This document shows positions 22,802 through 32,379 of a DNA stretch of 64,000 nt, in pieces. The position numbers and the translations under genes are program-made. Numbering within the stretch: position 1 is the first letter of the stretch; every line of letters starts with the position of its first letter. The notes below the pieces were generated by a model. That model was not told where the DNA came from. It ran no database searches and saw only the letters and a list, made by a program, of their open reading frames with translations. This stretch comes from Marthasterias glacialis (taxonomy: Eukaryota > Echinodermata > Asteroidea > Forcipulatida > Asteriidae): contig OU452225.1 of NCBI GenBank assembly GCA_911728455.2, positions 1,475,501 through 1,539,500 of the forward strand, written 5' to 3'.

Positions 22802-22945
22802 CGTGTTGTCGCTGAGCGGTCTAGCACACTGAATTCAAGTTCTGGTGGCTGAGTCATCACAATGTGGGTTTGAGTCTCGGTCCCGGCACTTGTGTCCTTG
22901 AGCAAGACACTTAACTATGATTGCTCCTTGGCGTTTATATCCTAA
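22802..22945 (+). mobile_element. tRNA-Leu-like SINE, family 1, truncated
   Basis: GTCGCTGAGCGGTCTAGCAC, GAATTCAAGTTCTGGTGG, B box GGGTTTGAGTCTCGG, CTTGAGCAAGACACTTAAC; the 3' body is lost. Confidence 0.75.
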
Positions 22946-22968
22946 CTTGAGGATCCTGCCGAGTAACG

Positions 22969-22995
22969 AAGTAGAAGTAGAAGTAGAAGTAGAAG
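22969..22995. repeat. (GAAGTA)n microsatellite
   Basis: About four and a half perfect six-base units between the SINE and a hairpin element. Confidence 0.85.
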
Positions 22996-23010
22996 ATTTC
23001 TGAGGACACC

Positions 23011-23120
23011 AGGTAGTACATGTAGCAGACTTACCAGGTAAATCCATTGTTCTCGGAAATCTGCGCATGCTCTGAACTATGATAACAACGGAAATTTACC
23101 TGGTAAGTCTGCTGCCACCT
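23011..23120. mobile_element. Hairpin MITE, ~110 bp
   Basis: GCAGACTTACCAGGTAAAT at the left answers ATTTACCTGGTAAGTCTGC at the right, with outer AGGTAG/CCACCT ends and a loop containing GCGCATGC. Confidence 0.8.
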
Positions 23121-23415
23121 AGCGTTCCGAAGTCTCCCATTGTGCTCGGCAGCTCAATGCCAGCAATTAATGTTTGAAAGCTTCATCGGTGCTCGGCAAA
23201 TTTTTCAGTATGTATGCAGCTCAGTTGTAAGAAACTAACAAATTTCAGCACAAGAATGCACAAACATAACTTGAAAAAATTCTGGGAATACACTGTATAA
23301 TAACAAGTCGATTGGTCAAGACTTTAAGGTGGTGAGTGCAGTTTGTAATGTATGAATTTAATGAAATTGGGTGTGTTGATCAAGAGTGGTCAGCTTTCTC
23401 TGTTTTCATTGTAAC

Positions 23416-23490
23416 AGCGCCTTGAGCACCTTTGGTGGATATGTGCGCTTTATAAGACTTCGTTATTATATTATTATTATTATTATTATT
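23416..23490 (+). mobile_element. Retroelement 3' tail fragment with (ATT)n
   Basis: GCGCCTTGAGCACC, GGTGGATATGTGCGC, TATAAGACTTCG and an ATT microsatellite; same tail as at 259 and 4685. Confidence 0.55.
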
Positions 23491-23494
23491 AATT

Positions 23495-23957
23495 GTTTGG
23501 CAAAAAAACAAAAACAACAATCAATTTCAACGAAGAAAAAAACAACAATTTGTGGATTTTGAGTTTATTTTGTCAAATCATACACATTGTTCATTTAATG
23601 CCCTTTTGATAATTACTGATATGAAAATGCAATTAATGACCTTACAGCAGTAAGCTGACAGCACATATGGTATGCATTGTGAAAAAACAGTAAAATCATT
23701 CCCCTTTTTTTGCGTTCAGAGAGTCGTTATGAACATTTGAAAGAGGTTTTTTGCCCCTTTTTTAGTAGCCAACTTGGCATGTTAAGTGGTTCTTACTAGT
23801 CCACAGCACTTTTACCAGAGATTGTACTCATGATTAGTGTTGAGCTCTGAAGACCTATTCGTTTTTAATCCTCTAGCTTTCAAGAAGTGTAAGTTTGAGG
23901 CTGTTCGCCATCTTCATCTTATCCAACCTCATCTTTTATTTTCTTTAATTCCTTACA
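23495..23957. other. Unassigned stretch before NIM1K exon 1
   Basis: No upstream coding exon seen. The last part becomes pyrimidine-rich toward the candidate acceptor. No TATA box or other promoter signal that I would defend. Confidence 0.35.
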
Positions 23958-23958
23958 G

Positions 23959-24076
23959 GATGACACTTTCAAGTTGGAATCATACATCAAGTCCCTTCCA
24001 CTTTTTCACGATCATGAGCTCGACATGCTGACCGTTAATATAAGGAATTAATGGTCTCAGACCAATCAGAACCGTA
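23959..24076 (+). promoter_or_regulatory. NIM1K: NIM1K 5' leader with overlapping upstream ORFs
   Basis: A pyrimidine-rich stretch followed by CCTTACAG suggests a splice acceptor at 23957-23958. In the leader every ATG opens a short ORF. One ATG at 23960 (with an in-frame ATG at 24014) stops at 24029-24031. The ATG at 24025 stops at 24049-24051. The ATG at 24051 stops at 24075-24077. The last two ORFs are nine codons each and meet their neighbours in a TAATG overlap, so the final stop shares its A with the kinase start codon. This layout would favour termination-reinitiation. The acceptor is not proven. Confidence 0.45.
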
Positions 24077-24368
24077 ATGTCATCCGCCGACCATAGAGGG
24101 CGCCATAAGAGTGTCGAACAGCACTCCACCGTGTCTACAACCACCAATAGCGAGCGGTCGCTGCCGAATGACAATGTCGGAGAAGACGGCACACTGCCTG
24201 TGAGGCGGTTAACGGCGTATGAAAAACTCACCGAAGATCTGAGCAATGATCCCCGGGCTCTTAAGGAAATTACACTCGGGAAAAGGATCGCATTCTATCG
24301 TATCCGGGGTGAACTGGGTAGCGGGAACTTCTCTCAGGTCAAGATGGGTATACATGCTTTAACCAAAG
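24077..24368 (+). CDS. NIM1K: NIM1 Ser/Thr kinase, coding exon 1 (residues 1-97 plus first base of codon 98)
   Basis: This exon encodes the N-terminal part of an AMPK-related protein kinase that transfers phosphate from ATP to Ser/Thr. Residues 1-45 are a polar, Ser/Thr-rich leader. The segment LTAYEKLTEDLSNDP (45-59) and ITLGKRIAFYRIRGELGSGN (65-84) follow the NIM1 family closely. The glycine loop is GSGNFSQV at 81-88. ATG 24077 is chosen because the same frame has a TAA at 24041-24043 and no earlier ATG, and G is at -3. The exon ends at AAAG before GTGAGA, phase 1; the open frame read beyond 24368 is intron. Joining to 32111 restores Glu98 and gives TKEKVAIK, as the family requires. Substrates are not well known for this kinase. 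Recognition rests on remembered family sequence. Confidence 0.95.
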
Positions 24369-24469
24369 GTGAGATTAGGTCAAATGTGACACCAAATTTA
24401 TCCTTTATAAATATTAATAGATGACAAAAAACACAATAAAGGGTGCTACTTTGCATCCATCCCTTTTAG

Positions 24470-25050
24470 CAGTTTCTCCAACGGTTGTAACTTTTTTTAA
24501 GTACATGAAATAACCCAAAAAGTGTTTCATCATGTGAATGGACATGCAGGCTTACACTGAAAATGATTTAAGTTGATTCATTTGTTGGTTTTGCATTGTT
24601 AAAAATATATGTATATATAAACTGGGGTGAGCAAAGAAAATTTGGCTGATGCCGGACTTGAACCCGTGACCTCTCGAATACTGTACGACCACTCTAGCCA
24701 ACTGAGCCAACCAGTCCTATGTTGGTGGGCGGTCCTTTTGTAATGCTAAACCTCTTTGCTCGTGGGGTCCAGTCAGAAGCCAAACCGTATCTGCCGATAA
24801 GCCAGGGATCAGCCCACGGGTAAGATGCAAACAAATATATATATAATTTTTTTAACATCCTCAAATTTCTATCAAAAATGGAAAGAATATGTAAGCAGCC
24901 TTTTTTTCTATTTTTTGACTGAAATTTGTGAGTTATTAAAAAATTGATAAGTCTAATCATTTCTTTCCAGTAGAAGCCTGCATGTCCATTCGCATGTAGA
25001 AACACTTTTGGGTGGGTACTTAAAGAAAATTACAACCATTGGAAAAACTG
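24470..25050. mobile_element. Element with long terminal inverted repeats in intron 1
   Basis: Left AGTTTCTCCAACGGTTGTAA with AATGGACATGCAGGCTT answers right AAGCCTGCATGTCCATT with TTACAACCATTGGAAAAACT. The arms are about 75 bp. No coding sequence inside, but a family 2 SINE sits in the middle. It begins only about 100 bp after exon 1. Confidence 0.8.
24621..24830 (-). mobile_element. tRNA-derived SINE, family 2, nested
   Basis: Minus strand: GTTGGCTCAGTTGGCTAGAG, a CGTACAGTATTCGAGAGG arm, B box GGTTCAAGTCCGG. It interrupts the inverted-repeat element 24470-25050. Confidence 0.75.
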
Positions 25051-25418
25051 TTCCTGTGACGCTAGAAAGAAGTAGGCTACACTTTATTGTGTTTCATGCT
25101 GATACCGTTTTAGACATACTCCATTTTAATCAACTCCAATGTCATTTTTTTTTCTATCTACAAGAAAGTCGAGGTTAGATTACAAAGCATGCAATCATGT
25201 ACGATTTTAACCACTTTCCATCGGTATTAAGAAAAAACTTTACGCTGCCCCTGCACTGTATGATTTTTCTGAACTTCTTAAAGATTTTTTTTTTAGAAAA
25301 TCTTTGTCACAAAAAAACCCAGGCTAAACAAAGTAAAGACGAAAAACGTTCTCATAAATGCACCCAAGTTATTTGTCTTCTATCGAGAAATCAAGGCCTT
25401 CACCGTGAATAGGCCATA

Positions 25419-25446
25419 CCATGGTCGTAAGCCACAGCCATGGTAT
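25419..25446. other. Short inverted repeat CATACCATGG/CCATGGTATG
   Basis: Ten-base arms around a short loop. No further role evident. Confidence 0.7.
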
Positions 25447-25498
25447 GCTGGAATCTCGGACTTGCCTCCCATATGTCGAATATTATGATAAATATAAT

Positions 25499-25715
25499 GG
25501 TGGCAGCCTATCGATCTCTTGTAATCCTCACTTGTACAATAAAAGGACGAAGGTCTGGAATCAGGGATTACACAATAACCCCTGGAAAAAGGCAGAAAAA
25601 AGGGAGATTTTGAGCATGAATTCTAGTACCCTGTGTCTCTCTTTGTATGGGGGAAACGTAGCATAGCAATAGCATGGTGAGTGTATGCCTAGTGCACGCT
25701 ACACAATGGAACGTT
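25499..25715 (+). repeat. Dispersed ~190-bp repeat
   Basis: CTTGTAATCCTCACTTG, GGACGAAGGTCTGGAATC and GGGATTACACAATAACCCC match copies at 7393 (minus) and 28656. Confidence 0.65.
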
Positions 25716-25980
25716 CAAAGGCGTAATTATACGTCAACTGATATGAACGACTCAACCAAAAGATGTTCTGAAACTTCTCCGAGAGGTAAATTAACATCTA
25801 CCGTTATTTGGTTTTGAAAGTTTTGCGTAATAAGACACTACTTGAAGTCAAGTGGTTAAGGGCAGTGAGATAGCACCTTTAAAGGTCACAACCTAGTTTG
25901 ATCAGGCTGGACAAAAAAGATGCTGATAGATATCAAGTTTATGGAATATCACACTTTGTATCGAGTCAACAGGCATACAG

Positions 25981-26530
25981 TTGTCTTCATTCAAACATAT
26001 TCTAGTCATGTGGGAGAGAATGTCACAAGTCAAAAAATGTCAGAATAGATCTATGAATGCGAAACGATTCGCAGTGTTATTAGTCAAAATGAAATTGTCA
26101 CGCCGATTCTGTGCTCTGTACACTGGCTCCCTATTATCAAACAGATTCAATTCACAATTCTTCTTCTTCTCCCATACAAAACAAGAATTTTGAGAAATGA
26201 CCTTGCTCTCACCACACCACAATAGTCGTTATCTCTCAAAAGTTGCCAACGTCATCCATCAGCCTTCGATCACCATCCAATATCCACCTTCAACCTTGCC
26301 CACGCACAAAACACCCGCTATGGTCAAGGAGCATTGGCAGTGGCTGCACCAGCACTCTGGAACAACCACCTTCTGTACATGTACATCCGAGATTCACCCG
26401 CCATCAACTCATTCAAGACTCAGTGGAAAACAGATTCAAGTCACACATTCGAGAGCACTTTGAAATGCCCGCATATAAATCGCTATATAAATGTTATGAT
26501 TATTATTATTGTATTATTTTTTATTTAGAA
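25981..26530 (+). mobile_element. LINE 3' remnant (CR1/L2-like), degenerate
   Basis: Frames carry VHWLPIIKQIQFTILLL and, further on, YGQGALAVAAPALWNN with IRDSPAINSFKTQWK, the HWLP and ALWN signatures that close CR1/L2-type ORF2 proteins. Frameshifts and stops separate the pieces. The element ends in an ATT-rich tail. It is an inactive fragment inside intron 1. Confidence 0.75.
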
Positions 26531-26539
26531 AGATGTAAT

Positions 26540-28225
26540 TTTTAAGCAGGACTCAAGTTGACTTGTTTTATCCAACCTGACGTCGGATGACGTCTTTTTG
26601 GCAAAACGTTTCCAAACTGAATCAAGTTTAAGATTCCAGCAAACCGTGGCCGATAATTGGCCATGTCTTACAGCCATGGTTTGGCCTTTTCATGGTGAAG
26701 ATATTGCAAAATTTCTTGAAAGAGAACAAGAAATTTTGATGCATTTTATGAGAACGCTTGTTGCCTTGACTTTTGTTTAGTCAGGTTTTCATTGAGACAA
26801 CGATATTCTCAAAAACAAAATAAAACCGGAAGTTCTAAAAAGTTCTGAAAAATTAATATCACGCAGAAGCACGTAATGTTTTGTTGTATTTTTTCAGGTA
26901 ATGTTTTGTTGTATACTGTCGTGAAGTGGTTAAGGCACAATGACCAGCCATGGGTAGTAGTAAGTTGACAGCCCTCTCGCCAAGTGTGGTACTTGGATTA
27001 AAAGTGCCTAATGAAAGGCCTATTATTATTAATCAAATGCACACATCCTCACGGCAGATCTCATCATCGCATGTTGTCAGTTGTAGACACACATCTTAAA
27101 TTGAAGATTGTTCCAGTCCGTAATACCATCCGTCAGTGTCCCCTTACTCATAACTGTCCCGCCCCCCCCCCCCCCCCCAATCTATCACTTCATCTTAAGC
27201 CTGTGCGTGTGCGTTTACGGTTATTTTTGTAAACGTGTACCGTTTCTCAAACGGTTAGTTACACTTGTAACCTTCCGTTTCAGAAACGAAATTTACATGA
27301 CAGAAATCACGTTTACACAACGACTGCACCTGCATCTTCATCACAGCATTTTGACTTCAAGCAATCACCCCGCGAAAAAAAAAGCCAAGAAACAAATCTT
27401 ACATTTTACTGTAAAATACTCTTTCCATTCATCCAGGGTATCCTAAATGTTATCATTTTAACAAAATAAAACCTACATGTAAATGTTGCGTAGTTTTTCT
27501 TAAACAAGCTGCAATTGCCAATGAACCTGCTCCACTGACCATGCTTTCGACCGCTTTTGCGTACACACCAGCGATGAACATTCTGTGTAAACCTCTAGCA
27601 GTTGGTGTACCAGTGATGTCCTGAGCGTGCGCAGACCTGTCTAGTCTTAGGTGAAGGTGTTTGGTCATAATGCGCTGGTACATTTCAGCAACAGAGGGCA
27701 CACTTTCCCATTCTTTCGAGTTGTTCTGAGAGCGCCCTCTAGCATTCAATGTTCTTGCATTAAATGTAGCACATGAAGTAACGACATAACAAAGTCTATC
27801 AGCCTGTAAATTATAGGAAATTATGTGAATGCTTACATGTCACATGAATGTATATTCTGCATTGCAAAAATCGTGGTCGCATTATGTTCTGCGTTTCGGG
27901 GCACTTTCGAGTGAAATCTTTTTACAGTATAACCGTTGAACAGTGAAAATGTTCACGTACACCGTAAAAATGTAAACAGGTAACTGGGCCATTGGTCGAT
28001 TAAACGTGTAACCGTGTAATCGGCACAAGCTTACTTCATCTATAGGTACTGTAACTGGAGCCACACATACACACGGTGTAAATCAAGTATTGACAGATGG
28101 GACGAAGGATAGATGGAAGAATAATTCCACTCTACACCTGTGGTCATCACTTGTAATGGACACCTTTAGGTGAACAGTGAGCATACATACAACCGAAGAG
28201 AAAGAGTACATGTACACTACACTGT
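26540..28225. other. Unassigned stretch of intron 1
   Basis: A small retroelement-like end (GTGCCTAATGAAAGGCC plus ATT repeat) lies at about 26990-27030 and an 18-base C tract near 27160. A minus-strand frame of 98 codons at 27453-27749 has no family features that I recognise. Confidence 0.35.
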
Positions 28226-28227
28226 AC

Positions 28228-28325
28228 CATGTGTACAGGCCTGAAAATATGTGGAGGCCACAAAGGCCATGGCCTCCATTGCCCTGCTCTTGGCCTTGGC
28301 CTTGACATGACCAAGCCAAGAGAAC
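28228..28325. repeat. GAGGCA repeat copy
   Basis: GGCCTGAAAATATGTGGAGG, CAAAGGCCATGGCCTCC, CTTGGCCTTGGCCTTG; weak match to the family at 6358. Confidence 0.45.
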
Positions 28326-28460
28326 AAAGATTCTCTTTGAAGCACCGGGATTTGTGGTTTCTCTATTGTGAAAATGTCAAACTCATGCACCGTGAATTGC
28401 AAAATCTGGACCGTGAGCTATAGCCACAGATTGTTCCTCGATCCAAAACCAAGCTTGGTT

Positions 28461-28585
28461 GGATTTCACAAAACTAGTCCTAACTTAAGACTAGTCCTAA
28501 CTTATGACAGGTCCTGTAATTTAGGACTGCTTACTCATCCTAACTCGAGATAAGACTAATTCTAGCGCTTTGTGAAATCCACACC
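28461..28585. mobile_element. MITE-like inverted repeat ending in GGATTTCACAAA
   Basis: GGATTTCACAAAACTAGTCC at the left and GCGCTTTGTGAAATCC at the right enclose repeats of CCTAACTTAAGACTAGT. A related element lies at 50583. Confidence 0.7.
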
Positions 28586-28655
28586 TGGAAACTCAGTTTG
28601 ATCGGACTTACACCTCCACTGAGCCGAAATACACTGTACAATGAATAAACAGGTG

Positions 28656-28862
28656 GAAGCCTCTAGACATGCTAGATGTCTTGTAATCCTCTTCTTGGAA
28701 CAAAAGGACAAAGGTCTGAAATCGGGGATTACACAATAACCCCTCCAAAATTGGAGAAATTCTGCAACATTTTCAGACCATCTGTCCTCTTTGAAATGAA
28801 GCGTTAAACGGTGAGTGCGTGCTCTTTGCGCACTCCGTAGTGGAATGTCCGGGTGACCTTTG
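28656..28862 (+). repeat. Dispersed ~190-bp repeat
   Basis: Third copy: TTGTAATCCTCTTCTTGGAA, GGACAAAGGTCTGAAATC, GGGATTACACAATAACCCC. Confidence 0.65.
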
Positions 28863-29182
28863 TTCAGGGCTTCAGTTTATACACAAAAATACAAAACACA
28901 CGTCAGCCGTTTGCTGGCTTTGAAAATCTTGGCGTGTACACACGTCATCCGGTGTGAACTGGTTACTGGGCTCCAAGGGGCATAGGGAAAATTGCTTCCA
29001 TTGCTTCTGTGAAGTATCAGGCACGAGTTCATCTGCATTGATGTACCTGTACTTGTATACAATGTGGTACGAGGTACATGTATTATTCTTACTACGTACA
29101 TGTACATGTACATTACAAACTTGTACGTGTACATGCCCCTGATGAAAACACACCATAGTCAAATTACATTGCACAGGCCTAA

Positions 29183-29258
29183 TACTTTATGAAGGCAACT
29201 GAGGCAGTTGCCTCCGTTGCCCGCGGTCATTGCCTTGGTGCCCTTGAAATGTTCCAAT
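29183..29258. repeat. GAGGCA repeat copy
   Basis: GAGGCAGTTGCCTCCGTTGC, GGTCATTGCCTTGGTGCCC, TTGAAATGTTCC. Confidence 0.6.
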
Positions 29259-29301
29259 AGAATTTTTCAACACTAAAAACTAGAGGGTAGGAACTGAATT
29301 A

Positions 29302-29620
29302 CTCTTTTAAAAATGGTGCTTTTCCCATTTTTTTAAATGTCATCAGCGGTTTTTGCCAACATTTCCAATACTGTACCTTATCTTGATTCAAAGAGGCTAG
29401 ATTCCAGTTCCATGTACCGATGTGACTTTAAATGCATCCATACTCTTTTAAAAATGGTGCTCTTCCCATTTAAGTGTAAGGGAGTGCCCGTAGATTTTTG
29501 TAATTTTTTTTTAAATGTCATCAGTGGTTTTTGCCAACATTTCCAATACTGTACCTTATCTTTAATCAAAGAGGCTAGATTCTAGTTACATGTACCGATG
29601 TGACTTCAAATGCATCCTGA
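29302..29620. repeat. 178-bp tandem duplication
   Basis: AAATGTCATCAGCGGTTTTT at 29335 recurs as AAATGTCATCAGTGG at 29513, followed in both by CCAATACTGTACCTTATC and GTACCGATGTGACTT. Confidence 0.85.
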
Positions 29621-29695
29621 GAGAAGAGGTCAACAACATCAGTCGTTTTCTTCAAATGTGGTTTTCACGCTTCTCAAGCTGTATCTCATCGAGTC

Positions 29696-29717
29696 GGGGG
29701 GGGGGGAAGGGAGGGGA
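29696..29717 (+). repeat. G tract
   Basis: Ten or more G followed by AAGGGAGGGG. Confidence 0.8.
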
Positions 29718-29935
29718 TTGGTCTTCATCAACCTAGAGTCGCATTGAGTAATTCACCTGGCAACTGCTAACTGTACACCACCTGAGCAGGCTTTTCTTGG
29801 CGCAATCATCAATGTAAACCATGCACTGTGTGTGCATCGGAAATGATCAGTTACATGTAGGTCATCAGTGGGAGGGGGGTGCGTGTCGCTTCCTGATGAG
29901 AATGCTGGATTTTTTTTTGATTTTTTTTAATTTTT

Positions 29936-30024
29936 TTATTGTCGATTTTCTCCACTGTCTGCCGTTGCTTTTTTGTTTTGTTTTTTTTTGATTGTCGATT
30001 TTCTCCACTGTCTGCCGTTGCTTC
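29936..30024. repeat. Short direct duplication with T tracts
   Basis: ATTGTCGATTTTCTCCACTG plus TCTGCCGTTGCTT occurs twice, about 52 bases apart, with poly(T) between. Confidence 0.85.
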
Positions 30025-30290
30025 ATACAGTTGATTATTGTATCATCTCTTATATAAAACATCTGCTATAAGATGATAAATGCAATCATTAAGAGCTAAT
30101 GGTTGGCCGAACTGATGGACTGTACTCAAATTGATAGTGTTTGACACAAAAAGGACCTTTTTATTGCTGGCACTATCTTTGTCATCTTTCTCCTTTACAG
30201 TAATGTGAGGGAAAATGCTTATTTTTGTGATACCAAAAATGGGCCTCAGACTATTGCGTCTGTTTATCCACGGGTTGGATACACTTGACT

Positions 30291-31153
30291 TCAAGGCTGT
30301 GTCCAAATTGGGGGCTGTGGCTGTTGCTATGAGCATCCCATTTCTCAAGGCTTGTTGACATGACGATCAAGCCAATGAGTTGGTGGCTGTGGCTGTGGCT
30401 GTGGCTATGAACATCCCATGTCTCAGGGCTTGTTGACATGACGATCAAGCCACCGAGTTGGTGGCTGTGGCTGTTGCTATGAGCATCCCATGTCTCAAGG
30501 CTTGTTCACATGACGATCAAGCCAACGAGTTGGTGGCTGTGGCTGTTGCTATGAACATCCCATGTCTCAAGGCTTGTTCACATGACGATCAAGCCAACGA
30601 GTTAGCATGGTTAGTGGCTGTGGCTGTGGCTATGAACATCCCATGTCTCAGGGCTTGTTGACATGACGATCAAGCCACCGAGTTGGTGGCTGTGGCTGTT
30701 GCTATGGACATCCCATTTCTCAAGGCTTGTTCACATGACGATCAAGCCACTGAGTTGGTGGCTGTGGCTGTTGCTATGAACATCCCATGTCTCAAGGCTT
30801 GTTCACATGACGATCAAGCCAACGAGTTGGTGGCTGTGGCTGTGGCTGTGGCTGTGGCTATGAACATCCCATGTCTCAAGGCTTGTTCACATGACGATCA
30901 AGCCACCGAGTTGTTAGCTGTGGCTGTGGCTGTGGCTATGAACATCCCATGTCTCAAGGTTTGTTCACATGACGATCAATCCACTGAGTTGGTGGCTGCT
31001 TCTGTTGCTATGAGCATCCCATGTCTCAACGCTTGTTCACATGACAATCAAGCCACAGAGTTGATGGCTGTGGCTGTTGCTATGAGAATCCCATGTCTCA
31101 AGGCTTGTTCACGTGTCGAACAAGTCGCAGCCTCTAATTCGGACACGGCCTAA
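30291..31153. repeat. 72-bp minisatellite enclosed by terminal inverted repeats
   Basis: Ten full units and one partial share CATCCCATGTCTCAAGGCTT, CACATGACGATCAAGCCA and GAGTTGGTGGCTGTGGCTGT. Basic length is 72; longer units gain 6 or 12 bases as GGCTGT copies, or 9. All length changes are multiples of three. The array is bracketed by AAGGCTGTGTCCAAATTGG (30293) and, inverted, CTCTAATTCGGACACGGCCT (31132), suggesting expansion inside a MITE-like element. A + strand frame runs through most of it, but some units carry TGTTGA, an in-frame stop. Confidence 0.88.
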
Positions 31154-31267
31154 GCCGTTTGTGAGTTAAACTTGAACGACGCTTGGTACAGTAACTTGCC
31201 TGGACACTATTGGATGCTCAAGTTTAATTCCTCAGACTGAAAATACTGTTTCAGGCCTGATTCTTCC

Positions 31268-31410
31268 TGGATGCAATGGAGGCAATTGCCGCCGCCATTG
31301 CCCCTGGTCATTGCCTTGGTGCCCCTTGAAATTCACAATTTCCTCATGGAGGTGCCCGTTATCAAGATGAAAATGCCTTGGTGCCCTTGCCCTTTCCAGA
31401 ATGAAGCAAT
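31268..31410. repeat. GAGGCA repeat copy
   Basis: GGATGCAATGGAGGCAATTG, CCATTGCCCCTGGTCATTG, then CCTTGGTGCCC twice. Confidence 0.6.
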
Positions 31411-31447
31411 CAGGCCTGCTGTTGCTACATCTGTACAATCAGTTAGT

Positions 31448-31611
31448 TAGGGGCAAGCTTTTTTGTATAACAGCTACCGGATATTGTAGCAAAGTCTGGT
31501 ATCCTTAGTGCCACATACATGTACATGTATTTCATTGAAAAGTGTGTCTGGTTGTTAACCCTCCCTTTACTACTTTATACACTATGTATAATATACAAAA
31601 GCTTGCCCCTA
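31448..31611. mobile_element. Small MITE, TIR TAGGGGCAAGCTTTT
   Basis: TAGGGGCAAGCTTTTTTGTA at the left and TATACAAAAGCTTGCCCCTA at the right enclose about 125 bp of non-coding sequence. Confidence 0.8.
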
Positions 31612-31732
31612 ACCATGTGACGAACATGTACACGAACATATACATGTAGCAACACTAGATTTAGTCTGAGGAATTCAAATTGAGCATTCACTTGTGACTG
31701 AGCAAGGCGTTGTACCAGACATCTATCAAATG

Positions 31733-31830
31733 TAAGGCCGCGTCCAAATCAAGCGACTACGGCTACGACAATATCGAAGGATAGGAGTCGTCGGGATTCC
31801 GACCATAGCCACTTACAAAACCGTGAATTC
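31733..31830. repeat. Solo end related to the 72-bp minisatellite element
   Basis: TAAGGCCGCGTCCAAATC followed by GCGACTACGGCTACGAC matches the terminus at 30291/31153 but without the array. Confidence 0.45.
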
Positions 31831-32110
31831 TCGAATCTCGCATGTGGCTAGTGGAGAAGCACAAGATGAACGTGCAATGATTGAGGCTAATTGTGCTGTT
31901 GTGTGTGTGCTTGAAACACACACAAAATAATATCAACAGACATAAACCTTTGCGGTAAATTTTACAGGTCTGGGGAAATTCATGCCAAAAAAGTTTATAA
32001 ATTTCTCTATAAACCTCACAGAAAGTTGCGGTATGAGGTTGAACTAGGTGAACTATTTTAATCGTTAATCATCGTTAATTTGTTATGTTGTGTTTTGTTT
32101 GTGACAACAG

Positions 32111-32379
32111 AAAAAGTAGCTATCAAAATCCTGGACAAGACAAAACTAGACCAGAAGACTCAGCGGCTCCTCTCTCGTGAGATATCTTGCATGGAGAAGC
32201 TCCACCATCCCAACATCATCCGGCTCTATGAGGTGATCGAAACGTTAGCCAAGCTCCACCTGGTGATGGAGTACGCCGCTGGCGGCGAGCTGTTCACTAA
32301 GATCTCCAACGAGGGGAAGTTGAGCGAGGCAGAGTGTAAGCCGATCTACGCTCAGGTCGTTGCTGCCGTGCATCATATG
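32111..32379 (+). CDS. NIM1K: NIM1 Ser/Thr kinase, coding exon 2 (residues 98-187)
   Basis: The exon opens after ACAACAG and completes codon 98. It carries the rest of the kinase N-lobe: EKVAIKILDKTKLDQKTQRL with the ATP-anchoring Lys103, the helix-C Glu121 in LLSREISCMEK, the HHPNIIRLYEVIETL strand region, the hinge segment LVMEYAAGGEL (148-158), and helices D/E up to Met187. It ends in ATG before GTAAGT, phase 0, so the next exon begins on a codon boundary. Frames extending beyond either side (for example into VSRFNWG) are intron read-through. The segment is highly conserved relative to animal NIM1 proteins and has no frameshift or stop, which indicates an active gene. Confidence 0.96.

Larger units (their letters stand above)
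24369..32110 (+). other. NIM1K: NIM1K intron 1 (7,742 bp, phase 1)
   Basis: Bounded by GTGAGA and ACAACAG. It contains, in order: a long inverted-repeat element with a SINE inside (24470-25050), a dispersed repeat (25499-25715), a LINE 3' remnant (25981-26530), copies of the GAGGCA repeat (28228, 29183, 31268), an inverted-repeat element at 28461, a 178-bp duplication (29302-29620), the 72-bp minisatellite (30291-31153) and a small inverted-repeat element (31448-31611). The remaining sequence shows no coding signal that I can support. Confidence 0.93.

Noticed and set aside
27453..27749. 98-codon minus-strand frame
   Set aside because: Protein-like composition but no recognised family and no support from neighbours.
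30683..31153. 156-codon repetitive frame (VAVAVAMNIPCLKACSHDDQ)
   Set aside because: It lies wholly within a minisatellite; other units carry an in-frame TGA, and there is no splice or start context. It is kept as a repeat.
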